Assembly: GCA_900769645.1 (NCBI GenBank)
Contig: CAAGHI010000005.1
Coordinates: forward strand, 100,492 to 164,491
Direction of reading: 5' to 3'
DNA: 64,000 nt
Origin: Candidatus Gastranaerophilales bacterium
GTDB taxonomy: Bacteria > Cyanobacteriota > Vampirovibrionia > Gastranaerophilales > Gastranaerophilaceae
Position 1 is the first letter of the stretch. Every line of letters begins with the position of its first letter. Of this stretch, positions 1-9,057 are shown in pieces. Position numbers and translations under genes: made by a program. The notes beneath the pieces are model-generated. The model searched no databases and had not been told where the DNA came from. It saw nothing but the letters and a program-made list of their open reading frames with translations.

Positions 1-447
1 CTCTTGAAGGAAGTTAATTGTTTCTTCCCTTGATTGGAGTGACAAACCCGTTTTATCCATTGCACCGGCAAAAGATGCAAGTTTTTGACCAGCCAAAACT
101 GCGCCGGTTGGAAGAATTACACTTGCCAAAAATTGGAAAATCGCTTGTTCTGTGCCGCGTTTTGCATCAGGAGCGTAAGACGTTTTTTCGTTTTTGTATT
201 TGTCATAAATATCTGCACCAAAATATAGCATAGCAGGGAACCAAAGAAGTGTTCCCATTTTTGGCGCAACCTCACTGATTGCTGCGCCTAGTTCGTTTGT
301 GTATGCCAAACCTCTTGCAGGCCACTTCATTAGAGGGTCTGTATATTTTTGGTCTTCCTTTTTGCTCTCAGTCTTTTTCGCTTCTTTTGCTGTAAAATTA
401 ACCTTCTGTGGGGTATTAAAACTCGTAATCTTAATCAAATTCGTCAT
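1..447 (-). CDS. Unknown protein, 5' part only (runs off the left edge)
   Basis: An open frame on the minus strand runs from an ATG at 447 to the window edge, giving about 149 residues. A stop lies in frame immediately upstream (456-454), so the start is bounded. The purine-rich GGAG abuts the ATG, so a TTG at 438 with better spacing is an alternative start. The N-terminus contains VNFTAKEAKK followed by a Lys/Glu-rich stretch, a style shared with several unknown proteins in this window. Two moderately hydrophobic segments follow (GTLLWFPAMLYFGADI and IFQFLASVILPTGAVLAG), which suggests a membrane-associated protein. I do not recognise the family. The coding call rests on continuous reading, plausible composition and the N-terminal motif. 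Confidence 0.6.
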   Translation of the reverse strand, partial: MTNLIKITSFNTPQKVNFTAKEAKKTESKKEDQKYTDPLMKWPARGLAYTNELGAAISEVAPKMGTLLWFPAMLYFGADIYDKYKNEKTSYAPDAKRGTEQAIFQFLASVILPTGAVLAGQKLASFAGAMDKTGLSLQSREETINFLQE

Positions 448-542
448 CTCCGGTCATGTGCACAGGTATATAATACCTGAAAATATTTTTTCTTGCTAGT
501 TGGAGCCGAATTGTAAACGAACTGTTACTTTTGGCTTAATAA

Positions 543-1403
543 TTATGCAAAATAAACTTCTTTTACCAAGTCCAAAATCTGATTAATAAACTGTCTGTAA
601 GCCACTCTATCAGCTTCTCCTGACAAAATAATATCTGCTTTTGAGGCTGTTGGGTGAACGTGAGTTTTGGCTTTGTCAGATGCGTTTTTGTAAACTTCAT
701 CAGCAGAATCGCCTAAATCTCTATCTGCGGCACGTTTATAAAATCTTTCTTTTTGAACGTCATGCGATACATCTACGTAAATTTTAAAATCGAATGCATC
801 AACAACTTTGTTTGTTAAAGTGAATAAGCCTTCTGAAATAACGATTTTTGAAGGAAGAGCAAGTTTCACGTTGTCACGACGAATTGCGGTTCCTGACATA
901 TCGTATTCCGGCAAGTAAACTTCTTTGCCAAGTAATAAATCTTTGATATGTTCTTTCATTAATTCAAGCTCAAGAGCCTCCGGAATATCCAAGTCATAAT
1001 GTTTGGCAAATTCTGCGAAACTTCCGGCTTTTTTAACCATATCTGAGCGGTCGTAGTAATAATCGTCTGTATTAATACGAGTTATAACATTTTCAATACA
1101 ATATTCTTTGGCAAAACTTTCGATTGTGTTGATTATGTCAAATGCAATTGTTGATTTCCCACTTGCTGTTTCGCCTGCAATACCGATTGAGCAAGATCGC
1201 GTAATGTTATTTGATAAAAATAATGCCATTTTTTCAATGGCAGATGGTTTAACCTTTCGGAATATTGAATTGTCAGAATTCATTTCTTTCATGAAAATCT
1301 GGTTTAATCTTTTTTCAACATATAAGAAAAGAGCTTTTTCAGAACGGAGAAAACGTTGTTCATTCTTTGTTTCTGTATTGTTTTTAATTAAAGTATTTTG
1401 CAA
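543..1403 (-). CDS. Uridine kinase/phosphoribulokinase-like P-loop kinase
   Basis: The 286-residue protein has a Walker A motif GETASGKST at residues 77-85, then NTDDYYYDRSD (about 110-120) and DLDIPEALE, which match the DDYY and H-P-D-A-F-D-type positions of uridine kinases. A basic patch RAADRDLG near 223-230 fits the lid. Family members phosphorylate uridine or cytidine, or related small substrates, in pyrimidine salvage. The N-terminal 70 residues are longer than in classical Udk, so the substrate could differ. The start has a good AAAGGA site seven bases upstream. It stands alone and faces away from the lptC gene. Confidence 0.75.
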   Translation of the reverse strand: MQNTLIKNNTETKNEQRFLRSEKALFLYVEKRLNQIFMKEMNSDNSIFRKVKPSAIEKMALFLSNNITRSCSIGIAGETASGKSTIAFDIINTIESFAKEYCIENVITRINTDDYYYDRSDMVKKAGSFAEFAKHYDLDIPEALELELMKEHIKDLLLGKEVYLPEYDMSGTAIRRDNVKLALPSKIVISEGLFTLTNKVVDAFDFKIYVDVSHDVQKERFYKRAADRDLGDSADEVYKNASDKAKTHVHPTASKADIILSGEADRVAYRQFINQILDLVKEVYFA

Positions 1404-1581
1404 TGTAGAAATCCTTTTTTTACTATAAAAACCTGAACAAAATTTTTTTTGCCAGCTATTTTTTTATATGTTACCAAAAATAAATTAAAAAAAAATAAAG
1501 TATGTATAAATGTAAAAGAAAATTTATCATTTTTTTTATAATCTTGTTCAAAAATTTTCATTTATGCTAACATTTATATAT

Positions 1582-2184
1582 ATGGACTTGAAAGAGAAAT
1601 TAAAAAATTTAAGTAGGAAACAGAAAGCTTATGCAGGTGCGTTTTTGGCTATTGTTGCACTTTTGGCATGGGCGTTTATTTCTGCCGGAGTTATTACACA
1701 TAACTTTAACAGAAGTCAGCTTCAAACCGATCAAGACAGGCAAGAAGCGACAATTGATGGTATTATTCTTACTGAAACAAAAGATGAAAAAAAATATTGG
1801 GAAATATATGGCGAAACCGGAAGTTATGATAGTAAAAACGGGGTTGCGCTATTGAATAACGTTATCGGAAATTTTTATGACGATAAAAACGAGGTTTCTA
1901 TGAGCTTGGAATCCTCAAAAGGTACGTATAACGAGAAAAAAGAACAAATCATTTTATATGATGATACATTTATTGTGCTAAAAGATTTAACAACGCTAAG
2001 GGCTAACAAAATTATTTGGTCGGGCAAAGATATTCCGACAATTGCAGAGGGAAATGTTCGAATTACAAGAAAAGATGAACTTTTGGCTACTGCAAAAAAA
2101 GTTGAGATAAGTCCTGATTACGGTACTTTTAAAATAATTGGAAATGCTGTGTCTAAGGTTTACAGCGATAAGGAGATAAAGTGA
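1582..2184 (+). CDS. lptC: LptC-like lipopolysaccharide export protein
   Basis: This is a single-pass inner-membrane protein with a transmembrane segment at about residues 17-37 (AGAFLAIVALLAWAFISAGV) followed by a periplasmic beta-rich domain. The LptC/OstA-like repeats are visible, for example DGIILTET, NNVIGNFYDDKNEV and AEGNVRITRKDELLATA. LptC recruits LPA/LPS from LptBFG and passes it to LptA. The ATG at 1582 (MDLKEKLK) is preferred; an in-frame ATG at 1564 would add six residues, and neither has a clear Shine-Dalgarno. The gene overlaps lptA by four bases (GTGA), which implies translational coupling. The next gene is a long LptA homologue, which supports the assignment. Confidence 0.8.
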   Translation: MDLKEKLKNLSRKQKAYAGAFLAIVALLAWAFISAGVITHNFNRSQLQTDQDRQEATIDGIILTETKDEKKYWEIYGETGSYDSKNGVALLNNVIGNFYDDKNEVSMSLESSKGTYNEKKEQIILYDDTFIVLKDLTTLRANKIIWSGKDIPTIAEGNVRITRKDELLATAKKVEISPDYGTFKIIGNAVSKVYSDKEIK

Positions 2185-3164
2185 AAAAGATAATTTTAAC
2201 TTTAATAATATCATTGGCGATAGTCGGAATTGCTGTTCAAGCGTCTGATTTGATTATTGAGTCAAAAACTCAAAGCTACAATGAACAAGAAAATAAGCTA
2301 AAATTTGACGGAAATGTGAAAGTTTCTGTTGATGATTTGAAAGTTGTTGGAAATCGTGCTGATGTAAGTATGGACGAAAACCAAAAGCTTGATACTGCAA
2401 CATTTTACGACAAGCCTTATGCTTATGAAGTTAAGAAAAATAAAAAGCGTGAAGTTAAGGCAAATATCTTGAAAATGTCTTTGATTACAAAGGTTGTAAA
2501 AGCTCAAGGTGATACGCAATCAATTGTTTTTGACGGCAAAACTCCTGTTGTTGTAATTAACGCTGATGAGCAAGAATATGATACAAAAACAGGAATTATG
2601 ACTGCAACAGGTTCTGTTACGATTAAGTATAAAGAGCTTGATACTTTGTCTGATAGAGCCAAAGTTCGAACTGATAAAAATGGTGATTTGAAGGATATTG
2701 AATTAATCGGAAATGCAAAGATTAAGCAACAAGGTAACGAATCTTATGCTGACAGATTTTTCTATGATACTGTGACAAAAGTTTTGACGGCTACCGGAAA
2801 TACAACATCAAAAGCTATTATGGATAATGGAACAACTCTTGTGTTGAAATCAAGACGTCAAGAATATGCACAAGAAAAGAATATTTTCAATGCTTCAGGC
2901 AATGTCCGAGTTTGGTACGATGATTATTATGCAGTTGGCCCGAAAATCACAGTTTATCCGAACAAAGAAGGCAAACCTAATGAGGTTTATTTTACGGGTA
3001 GATCAAGTATTACGCAAGGTGTAAGAACAATTTATGCGGATAAAATTAAAATGACAATGAAGCCGAAAAACTTCCACGCAGATGGAAATACCAGAACTGT
3101 AATTAAAAATATCGGCTCTGGTGATAACGGCGATAGTGATGGCGGAATTAGTTTAGGATTATAA
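2181..3164 (+). CDS. lptA: LptA/OstA-like periplasmic LPS-transport protein
   Basis: A signal peptide (MKKIILTLIISLAIVGIAVQA) is followed by an extended OstA/LptA-type beta-jellyroll repeat: DGNVKVSVDD, ATGSVTIKYKE, IGNAKIKQQG, ASGNVRVWYDD and ADGNTRTVIKN recur at regular spacing. At 327 residues it is roughly twice the proteobacterial LptA, so one chain may span more of the periplasm. The role is to bridge LPS from the inner-membrane LptC to the outer-membrane LptD. The start is GTG with AAGGAG nine bases upstream, inside the end of lptC. The C-terminus ends in a Gly/Asp/Ser-rich tail. Confidence 0.82.
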   Translation: MKKIILTLIISLAIVGIAVQASDLIIESKTQSYNEQENKLKFDGNVKVSVDDLKVVGNRADVSMDENQKLDTATFYDKPYAYEVKKNKKREVKANILKMSLITKVVKAQGDTQSIVFDGKTPVVVINADEQEYDTKTGIMTATGSVTIKYKELDTLSDRAKVRTDKNGDLKDIELIGNAKIKQQGNESYADRFFYDTVTKVLTATGNTTSKAIMDNGTTLVLKSRRQEYAQEKNIFNASGNVRVWYDDYYAVGPKITVYPNKEGKPNEVYFTGRSSITQGVRTIYADKIKMTMKPKNFHADGNTRTVIKNIGSGDNGDSDGGISLGL

Positions 3165-3166
3165 TT

Positions 3167-3943
3167 ATGAGTAATAAAAAAGTAGATGAAGCACTGGAAC
3201 TTTATAGTAAAGGTGAATACCAAAAAGCGATTGATGCGTTTAGTATTGTGTTAGAGGAATGTCCTGAAAATGCGGAATTGTACAACAACATAGCTCTTTG
3301 TTATGCAAATTTGGCAGATGATGAACAGGCTGAAAAATATTATTTACGAGCTGAGAAATTAAATCCTAAATTGCCGCAAATTTATATTAACCTTGCAGAT
3401 ATTTATTATCGCCAAAAGGAAATGTGGAAAGGAATTGAGCTTGTTACTCGTGGAATTTCTGAAATTCCTGATAATCTTGTTTTGCGCCATTATCTTGCAA
3501 GATTTTATATGGAAGATTCAAGAATGGACTTGGCAATAGACGAGTTGGAAAATATTTTGGAAAAACAGCCTGACAACTATGATGTTTACTACGATTTAGG
3601 CAGAGTCCATTTTGAGTTAGGCGATTATGCAAGTGCTATTGAAAATTTTGAAAATGTATTAGAATATAAAAGCGAAAATCCTTGGATTTACTATTATTTG
3701 GGTGAAGCTTACGAGGCTAATGACGAAATTGACAAAGCTCTTTCAAATTATTTGAAAGCAATTGCAAGAAACGATGCTTTTGCACCTGCGTACAAAAAAG
3801 CTGGGATATTATTCTTTGCAAGAGGCGATTTTGAAGATGCTATTGAGTATTTTGAGGATTACACAAACCTTGATATTGCTGATGAAGAAAAGGCAAAAAT
3901 TCAAGAGTTAATAGAAAGAATAAAGAAAAAACAAAATGCGTAA
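3167..3943 (+). CDS. TPR-repeat protein
   Basis: The 258 residues are built almost entirely of tetratricopeptide repeats, about seven units with the usual A-Y-N-A and P-type positions (for example AELYNNIALCYANLADDEQA, YDVYYDLGRVHFELGDYASA, PWIYYYLGEAYEANDEIDKA). There is no signal peptide or membrane segment, so it is probably a cytoplasmic scaffold. It starts two bases after lptA and overlaps dprA by eight bases, so it belongs to the same operon. The partner cannot be told from sequence. Confidence 0.8.
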   Translation: MSNKKVDEALELYSKGEYQKAIDAFSIVLEECPENAELYNNIALCYANLADDEQAEKYYLRAEKLNPKLPQIYINLADIYYRQKEMWKGIELVTRGISEIPDNLVLRHYLARFYMEDSRMDLAIDELENILEKQPDNYDVYYDLGRVHFELGDYASAIENFENVLEYKSENPWIYYYLGEAYEANDEIDKALSNYLKAIARNDAFAPAYKKAGILFFARGDFEDAIEYFEDYTNLDIADEEKAKIQELIERIKKKQNA

Positions 3944-5015
3944 ATTCTGGGTTGCTTTATCATCAATAGAAGAGATTGACAGTTCTTTTATTCAAAGGCT
4001 GTATAATTATTTTGGCGATATTGAAAAGGCTTTCAATGCGACAGATTTGTCTGCAATTGATGGTTTAAGCGTGAAAAAGGCTGAAAACTTTCTTCGTTTG
4101 AGAGATAAAGTCGATGTTGACAAAGTTTATCAGGCGGTAGTTGATAGAGGGATAAATTTTTTGACGTTTGAAGATGAAAAATATCCGCAAATGTTGAGGA
4201 ATATTGATAATCCGCCATCTGTCCTTTATTATAAAGGCGACTTGTTTGATTGTAATTTAGATAAAACTTTGGCGGTTGTAGGTTCCAGAAGAGCGACGAG
4301 TTATGCTAAAGAGGCGTTGACAAAGATTATTTCAGAACTCTGTGGAACAGATATTTGTATCGTTTCAGGTTTGGCCTCCGGAATTGATACGACAGCACAT
4401 ATCGCAGCTTTGGATAACGGCTTGAAAACTTTGGGTGTTATCGCAAGTGGTTTTGATTTTACGTATCCTGCTGCAAATAAAGAACTTTATAAAAGAATTG
4501 AAAATGGCTGTGGTGCGGTACTTTCAGAATATTATCCGACTTTTCAGCCGATAAAATTCAGATTTCCACAGAGAAATAGAATTGTTTCAGGGCTTTCTTA
4601 CGGAACTCTTGTTGCAGAAGCGTCTTTGAAAAGCGGAGCATTAATTACTGCAAATTTGACACTTGAGCAAGGCCGAGAATTGATGTGCATTCCGGGACTT
4701 ATTACAAATCTGAATACGCAAGGAATTTACAAATTGCTTAAAAATGGTGCGACGCTTGTAACCTGTGCTGATGATATTTTAGAGGCATTGAACTGGGAAA
4801 TAAAAATAGAACAGCAAAATCTGTTTAATTTGCCGGAGCTGAGCGAAGATGAAAAAGTTATTTATGAAACCTTAGAAATCGAAGAAAAGAGTGTCGATGA
4901 ACTTCAAGCTTTTACGAAAATCAGTATTGACAATTTGTTGATGTACTTGACAACGATGGAGCTTAAAGGCATAATTAAACAAGTTGACGGGGATAGATAC
5001 AAGAGAGTGGTATAA
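3936..5015 (+). CDS. dprA: DNA-processing protein DprA (Smf)
   Basis: The 359-residue protein carries the DprA Rossmann fold: VVGSRRATSYAKEAL, SGLASGIDTTAHIAALD, GFDFTYPAANKELY, FPQRNRIVSGLS and SLKSGALITANLTLEQGRE. A SAM-like N-terminal part (residues 1-70) and a winged-helix DML1-like C-terminus complete the usual three-domain layout. DprA loads RecA on incoming single-stranded DNA during natural transformation. It sits directly upstream of topA, a common bacterial arrangement. No comEC or comEA is in this window, so competence itself is only suggested. Confidence 0.92.
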   Translation: MRKFWVALSSIEEIDSSFIQRLYNYFGDIEKAFNATDLSAIDGLSVKKAENFLRLRDKVDVDKVYQAVVDRGINFLTFEDEKYPQMLRNIDNPPSVLYYKGDLFDCNLDKTLAVVGSRRATSYAKEALTKIISELCGTDICIVSGLASGIDTTAHIAALDNGLKTLGVIASGFDFTYPAANKELYKRIENGCGAVLSEYYPTFQPIKFRFPQRNRIVSGLSYGTLVAEASLKSGALITANLTLEQGRELMCIPGLITNLNTQGIYKLLKNGATLVTCADDILEALNWEIKIEQQNLFNLPELSEDEKVIYETLEIEEKSVDELQAFTKISIDNLLMYLTTMELKGIIKQVDGDRYKRVV

Positions 5016-5016
5016 A

Positions 5017-7329
5017 ATGGCAAAAACAGCTGAGAAAAAAGAAAAATCATTAGTTATAGTTGAGTCACCTGCAAAATCCAAGACTATTCGTAAGATTTTA
5101 GGCGATGGATACCAGATTGAGGCGAGCTACGGGCATGTTAGAAATTTGCCGACTAAAGATCCGTCTACGCAAAATTTGGGTTTTGATGTGGAAAATCACT
5201 TTACTCCTAAGTTTGAGGTTATCCCTGGAAAACAAAATGTTGTAAAAAAATTAAACGATATGGCAAAAAAAGTTGACCGTGTTTATCTGGCTTCCGACCC
5301 CGACCGTGAGGGAGAAGCGATTGCATGGCACGTTCGTCAGATTTTGAAAGTGCCTGATGAAAAAATTTCGAGAATTGTGTTTAACGAAATTACACCAAAA
5401 GCCGTAAAACATTCTGTAGAAAATCCTAGAAATATTGATATGGATATGGTTAAAGCGCAACAAACACGTCAAATTTTGGATAAGCTTGTAGGTTATAAAC
5501 TTAGTCCTGTGCTTTGGAAACAGATTGGAAACAGAAATCTGTCTGCAGGAAGGGTTCAGTCTGTTGCTTTGCGTATGATTTGCGAGAGAGAGGACGAGAT
5601 TGAAGCTTTTGTCCCTCAAGAATATTGGTCAATCCACGCTAATTTTGACAAAGATGGTAGACTTTTTGATGCAGAACTTTCCAAAATTAAGGGAAAAGCT
5701 GTTGAAAAAACGATTAAAAATAAAGATGAAGCTCAAAAAATTGTTGACTTTTTGACGAATTATCCTGACGAGTTTGATATTAGTAAAGTTACGAAAAAAT
5801 CTACAAAACGTAAGCCGACAGCGCCTTTTATTACATCTACAATGCAAAGAGCTGCAAGTTCAAAGCTTGGTTTTGGGGTTCAAAAGACAATGCAAGTTGC
5901 CCAGAAACTCTACGAAGGTATGGAAATTGATGGCACTCCAGTCGGTTTGATTACGTATATGAGAACCGATAGTGTAAGGGTTTCTGATGATGCACAAGCT
6001 ATGGCAAAGGATTTTATTACCAATAATTATGGTGAAAAGTATTATCCTGAAAAGCCTAATGTTTATGTAAAAGGCAAACAAAATGTTCAAGACGCTCACG
6101 AAGCTATCAGACCGTCATACCCTGAAAGAACACCTGACAGTATAAAAAAATATTTGGATAATGACCAGTACAAATTGTACAAATTGATTTGGGAAAAATT
6201 TATGTCATCTCAGATGACGGCTGCAGAGGTTGCTAATAAAACTATTGAAATTTCTGCCGGAGATTATACATTGAAAGCCGGAACAAGCAAAGTTACATTT
6301 GACGGTTTTTTGAAGGTATATAATGACGCAGAAGAAGATGATACAAAAGCCGAGGCAAAAATTCCTGATTTGGAACAGGGTGATAAGGTAAAATGTCGTA
6401 AAGTTGAACCGAAACAACACTTTACCCAACCGCCTCCAAGATATAATGAAGCATCTTTGGTTAAAGCTTTGGAAGAACACGGAATCGGTCGTCCGTCTAC
6501 TTATGCAACGATTATTACTGTAATTCAAACACGTAAGTATGTTGAGAAAAAGGATAAAGCGCTTCACCCGACACTTTTGGGAAGAACTGTTTCAAAACAG
6601 CTCTGTGCACAGTTTGCGGACATTATGGACTATAAATTTACGGCTGGCATGGAAACTAAGCTCGATGAAATCGCAGAGAAAAAAGCGGTTTGGGAAAATG
6701 TTTTGCAAGACTTTTACACCCCATTTATTGAAGAAGTTAATAAAGCTCTTCAAACAGGCGAAAGAGTGCGGATTGAAAGTAAAATTAAATGTCCTAATTG
6801 TGGAAAGCCGATGGTTTTGAGAACAAGCAAGTTTGGTACTCAGTTCTTGGGCTGTTCCGGATATCCTGATTGCAAAACAATGATGTCATTGAATGCTTTG
6901 TCAGAAGAAAGTTCGGAAGAAGGACAGACAAAAGAACCTGAAGTTTGCGATGAAAAATGTGAAAAATGCGGTTCTGATATGATTTTTAAATACGGACCTT
7001 ATGGCAAATATATGGAATGTACGAACGCAGAATGTAAGCACAGAAAGCCTTTCCGTAAATCAACAGGTGTTAAATGTCCAAAATGCGGTGAAGGAACAAT
7101 CGTTGAGAGAAAATCTAAACGTGGAACTGTTTTTTACGGCTGTGACAAGTATCCAAACTGTGATTTTACTCTTTGGAATGAGCCGACTGGTGAAAAATGC
7201 CCGGAGTGTGGTTCATTGCTTGTGAAAAAAGTTCTGAAAAAAGGTACTGTGATTGCATGTTCTAGTATGAAATGTAATTACAAGCGAGATGTCGAAGAGG
7301 ATACAGAACAAACCGAAGCAACTGAATAA
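5017..7329 (+). CDS. topA: DNA topoisomerase I
   Basis: This type IA topoisomerase of 770 residues has the TOPRIM start VIVESPAKSKTIRKIL, the acidic DPDREGEAIAWH (from about residue 94) and the catalytic tyrosine at about 314 in GLITYMRTDS. Four C-terminal zinc-binding modules with paired CxxC/CxnC cysteines follow from about residue 592 (CPNCGKP, CEKCGSD, CPKCGEG, CPECGSL). It relaxes negative supercoils. The ATG at 5017 lies one base after the dprA stop and has GAGAG upstream; a longer in-frame start at 4984 would overlap dprA and is unlikely. Confidence 0.96.
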   Translation: MAKTAEKKEKSLVIVESPAKSKTIRKILGDGYQIEASYGHVRNLPTKDPSTQNLGFDVENHFTPKFEVIPGKQNVVKKLNDMAKKVDRVYLASDPDREGEAIAWHVRQILKVPDEKISRIVFNEITPKAVKHSVENPRNIDMDMVKAQQTRQILDKLVGYKLSPVLWKQIGNRNLSAGRVQSVALRMICEREDEIEAFVPQEYWSIHANFDKDGRLFDAELSKIKGKAVEKTIKNKDEAQKIVDFLTNYPDEFDISKVTKKSTKRKPTAPFITSTMQRAASSKLGFGVQKTMQVAQKLYEGMEIDGTPVGLITYMRTDSVRVSDDAQAMAKDFITNNYGEKYYPEKPNVYVKGKQNVQDAHEAIRPSYPERTPDSIKKYLDNDQYKLYKLIWEKFMSSQMTAAEVANKTIEISAGDYTLKAGTSKVTFDGFLKVYNDAEEDDTKAEAKIPDLEQGDKVKCRKVEPKQHFTQPPPRYNEASLVKALEEHGIGRPSTYATIITVIQTRKYVEKKDKALHPTLLGRTVSKQLCAQFADIMDYKFTAGMETKLDEIAEKKAVWENVLQDFYTPFIEEVNKALQTGERVRIESKIKCPNCGKPMVLRTSKFGTQFLGCSGYPDCKTMMSLNALSEESSEEGQTKEPEVCDEKCEKCGSDMIFKYGPYGKYMECTNAECKHRKPFRKSTGVKCPKCGEGTIVERKSKRGTVFYGCDKYPNCDFTLWNEPTGEKCPECGSLLVKKVLKKGTVIACSSMKCNYKRDVEEDTEQTEATE

Positions 7330-7337
7330 TTGCCGTA

Positions 7338-7359
7338 TGTCGGCATTGCTATGCCGACA
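7338..7359. repeat. Palindromic hairpin repeat after topA
   Basis: This is a perfect inverted repeat with eight-base arms (TGTCGGCA/TGCCGACA) and a six-base loop. The core TCGGCATTGCTATGCCGA recurs with one change at 42,590-42,607, so it is a dispersed hairpin family and not only a local terminator. No T-run follows. Confidence 0.7.
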
Positions 7360-7434
7360 ATCAAATTGTTTAATATGAAGTTGTAGATTTGGCGCACCAG
7401 CCTAACATAAAATTAATAAAAGGAATTTATAAAA

Positions 7435-8913
7435 ATGAATCCGGAATTGTATGAGCGATATTTAGCAAAAAAAGCAAAAAAATTAGGAATATCAGTTGAG
7501 GAATTGAAGGCACAAGGGGCATCTTTGCCTGTAAAAGAAGAAACAACTCCTTCAACTATTCAGGCTACGCCAGTTACGCCTCAACAAACGGTTCAGCCAA
7601 ATTATGCCCAATTGAGTCCCCAACCTCAATCAGTTCAACAATCACAATACGCACAGCCTGTGCAAACACAGTATCAAACTCCGTCGCAAGTTGCGCAATC
7701 TCAATCTCAGTTTGCACCGCAATCTCAAACACAGTATTCTCAGCCTCAATATGTTCAACAAACTATTCAGGAACAATTGGCGCAACAACAAACTATGCAA
7801 CAATCTCAAATGCCGTTGCAACAGCCGTCACAGCAATTTAATACAACTATGCAACAGCAATTTGCACAGCCACAACAGTCAACAACTCAGCATGAACAAG
7901 TTCAACAATCAGAACAAATTCCACAACATGTTGAATATTCCGGCATGAGGCAAGAAACTGTCAAAACAGAAGTTCCATCATATATTTTTGGACCTTCAAA
8001 AATGACCGAACCTCCAAAATATTCCAGCAGTCCGATTAACCAGTCTAAAAAGCCTGAAATTCCTGATAATAGGGAAAATAAGTTTGGGCTAATCGGTTAT
8101 CCTTTGGGACATTCGTTGTCGAAAGTTATTCATGAAGCAGGTTTCAAAAGTCTTGGAATTCAAGCAACTTATGATATTTTGGAAACTCCGCCTGACACAC
8201 TTGTTGACAGAGTAAAGTTTTTAAAAGGCAGTGGATATAAAGGATTTAATGTGACTATTCCTTTGAAGTTACCGATTTCGCTTTTTGTAAATGAGGTTGA
8301 CAGGTATGCAGATTTGGCACGTGCCGTAAATACGATTTATATTGAATCTGACAAATCTTTGAAGGCCTATAATACGGACGTTATCGGCTTTAGACGAGCT
8401 ATCCCAAAAGATGTTGATGTCAGAGGAAAAAGTGTCGCAATTCTTGGAACAGGCGGTGCTGCACACGCTGCATGTGTTGCGCTTGCGGAAAGTAGAGTGC
8501 GAGAAATTGCGTTTTTTACAAGAAATATTCCAAATTCGATAGACTTGATGAATTATGTAAGACGAAAATTCCCATCTATTGAGTTTAATGTTTATCAGAT
8601 TGAAAATATTCGAAATCTCAAAGAATTTGCGATGCTCGTAAACACTACTCCTATCGGAATGCTTGGCAAGGCAGGAGATATGATGCCGGTTGATGAGAGG
8701 GCATTGGCTACAATGCAGCGTGATGCGGTTGTTTATGATGTGATTTATAATCCTAAAAAGACTGTGCTTATTCGTTGTGCAGAAAAACTCGGACTTAGAA
8801 CTATAACAGGGCTTGATATGTTTATATATCAAGCAGTTGCGGCACAAGAAATATGGTTTGGACAAACTCCTGATTTCAAGGATATGAAAATAGCCGCTCT
8901 TGAGGTTCTATAA
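7435..8913 (+). CDS. aroE: Shikimate dehydrogenase with a long Gln/Pro-rich N-terminal extension
   Basis: Residues from about 215 to 492 form a complete AroE: GLIGYPLGHSLSK (shikimate binding), NVTIPLK with the catalytic lysine near 279, AYNTDVIG with the catalytic aspartate, the NADP loop GTGGAAHAA, NTTPIGM and the C-terminal GLDMFIYQA. It reduces 3-dehydroshikimate to shikimate. The first 30 residues look helical (MNPELYERYLAKKAKKLGIS). Residues about 40-175 are a low-complexity Gln/Pro/Ser/Ala stretch (YAQPVQTQYQTPSQVAQ style) not seen in ordinary AroE. The ATG has GGAAT upstream, and no internal start with a ribosome site is evident, so the fusion looks real. Confidence 0.9.
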   Translation: MNPELYERYLAKKAKKLGISVEELKAQGASLPVKEETTPSTIQATPVTPQQTVQPNYAQLSPQPQSVQQSQYAQPVQTQYQTPSQVAQSQSQFAPQSQTQYSQPQYVQQTIQEQLAQQQTMQQSQMPLQQPSQQFNTTMQQQFAQPQQSTTQHEQVQQSEQIPQHVEYSGMRQETVKTEVPSYIFGPSKMTEPPKYSSSPINQSKKPEIPDNRENKFGLIGYPLGHSLSKVIHEAGFKSLGIQATYDILETPPDTLVDRVKFLKGSGYKGFNVTIPLKLPISLFVNEVDRYADLARAVNTIYIESDKSLKAYNTDVIGFRRAIPKDVDVRGKSVAILGTGGAAHAACVALAESRVREIAFFTRNIPNSIDLMNYVRRKFPSIEFNVYQIENIRNLKEFAMLVNTTPIGMLGKAGDMMPVDERALATMQRDAVVYDVIYNPKKTVLIRCAEKLGLRTITGLDMFIYQAVAAQEIWFGQTPDFKDMKIAALEVL

Positions 8914-9057
8914 TCTTTAAAGCAAGTTATTAAGCTTATGTAAAGATGCGCTTTTGTTGTGCTAAACTATATATAGAGAGAAAGTTCGGAAATGTTTCCG
9001 GCTTGGTTTGAAAATTTTATTTATATTTTATAAACAGGGTAGAAAAGGAGATTTAAC

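Noticed and set aside
5251..6567. Long antisense frames opposite topA
   Set aside because: They are shadows of the strongly supported topA frame, lack starts with ribosome sites and have unusual Cys/His/Asn composition.
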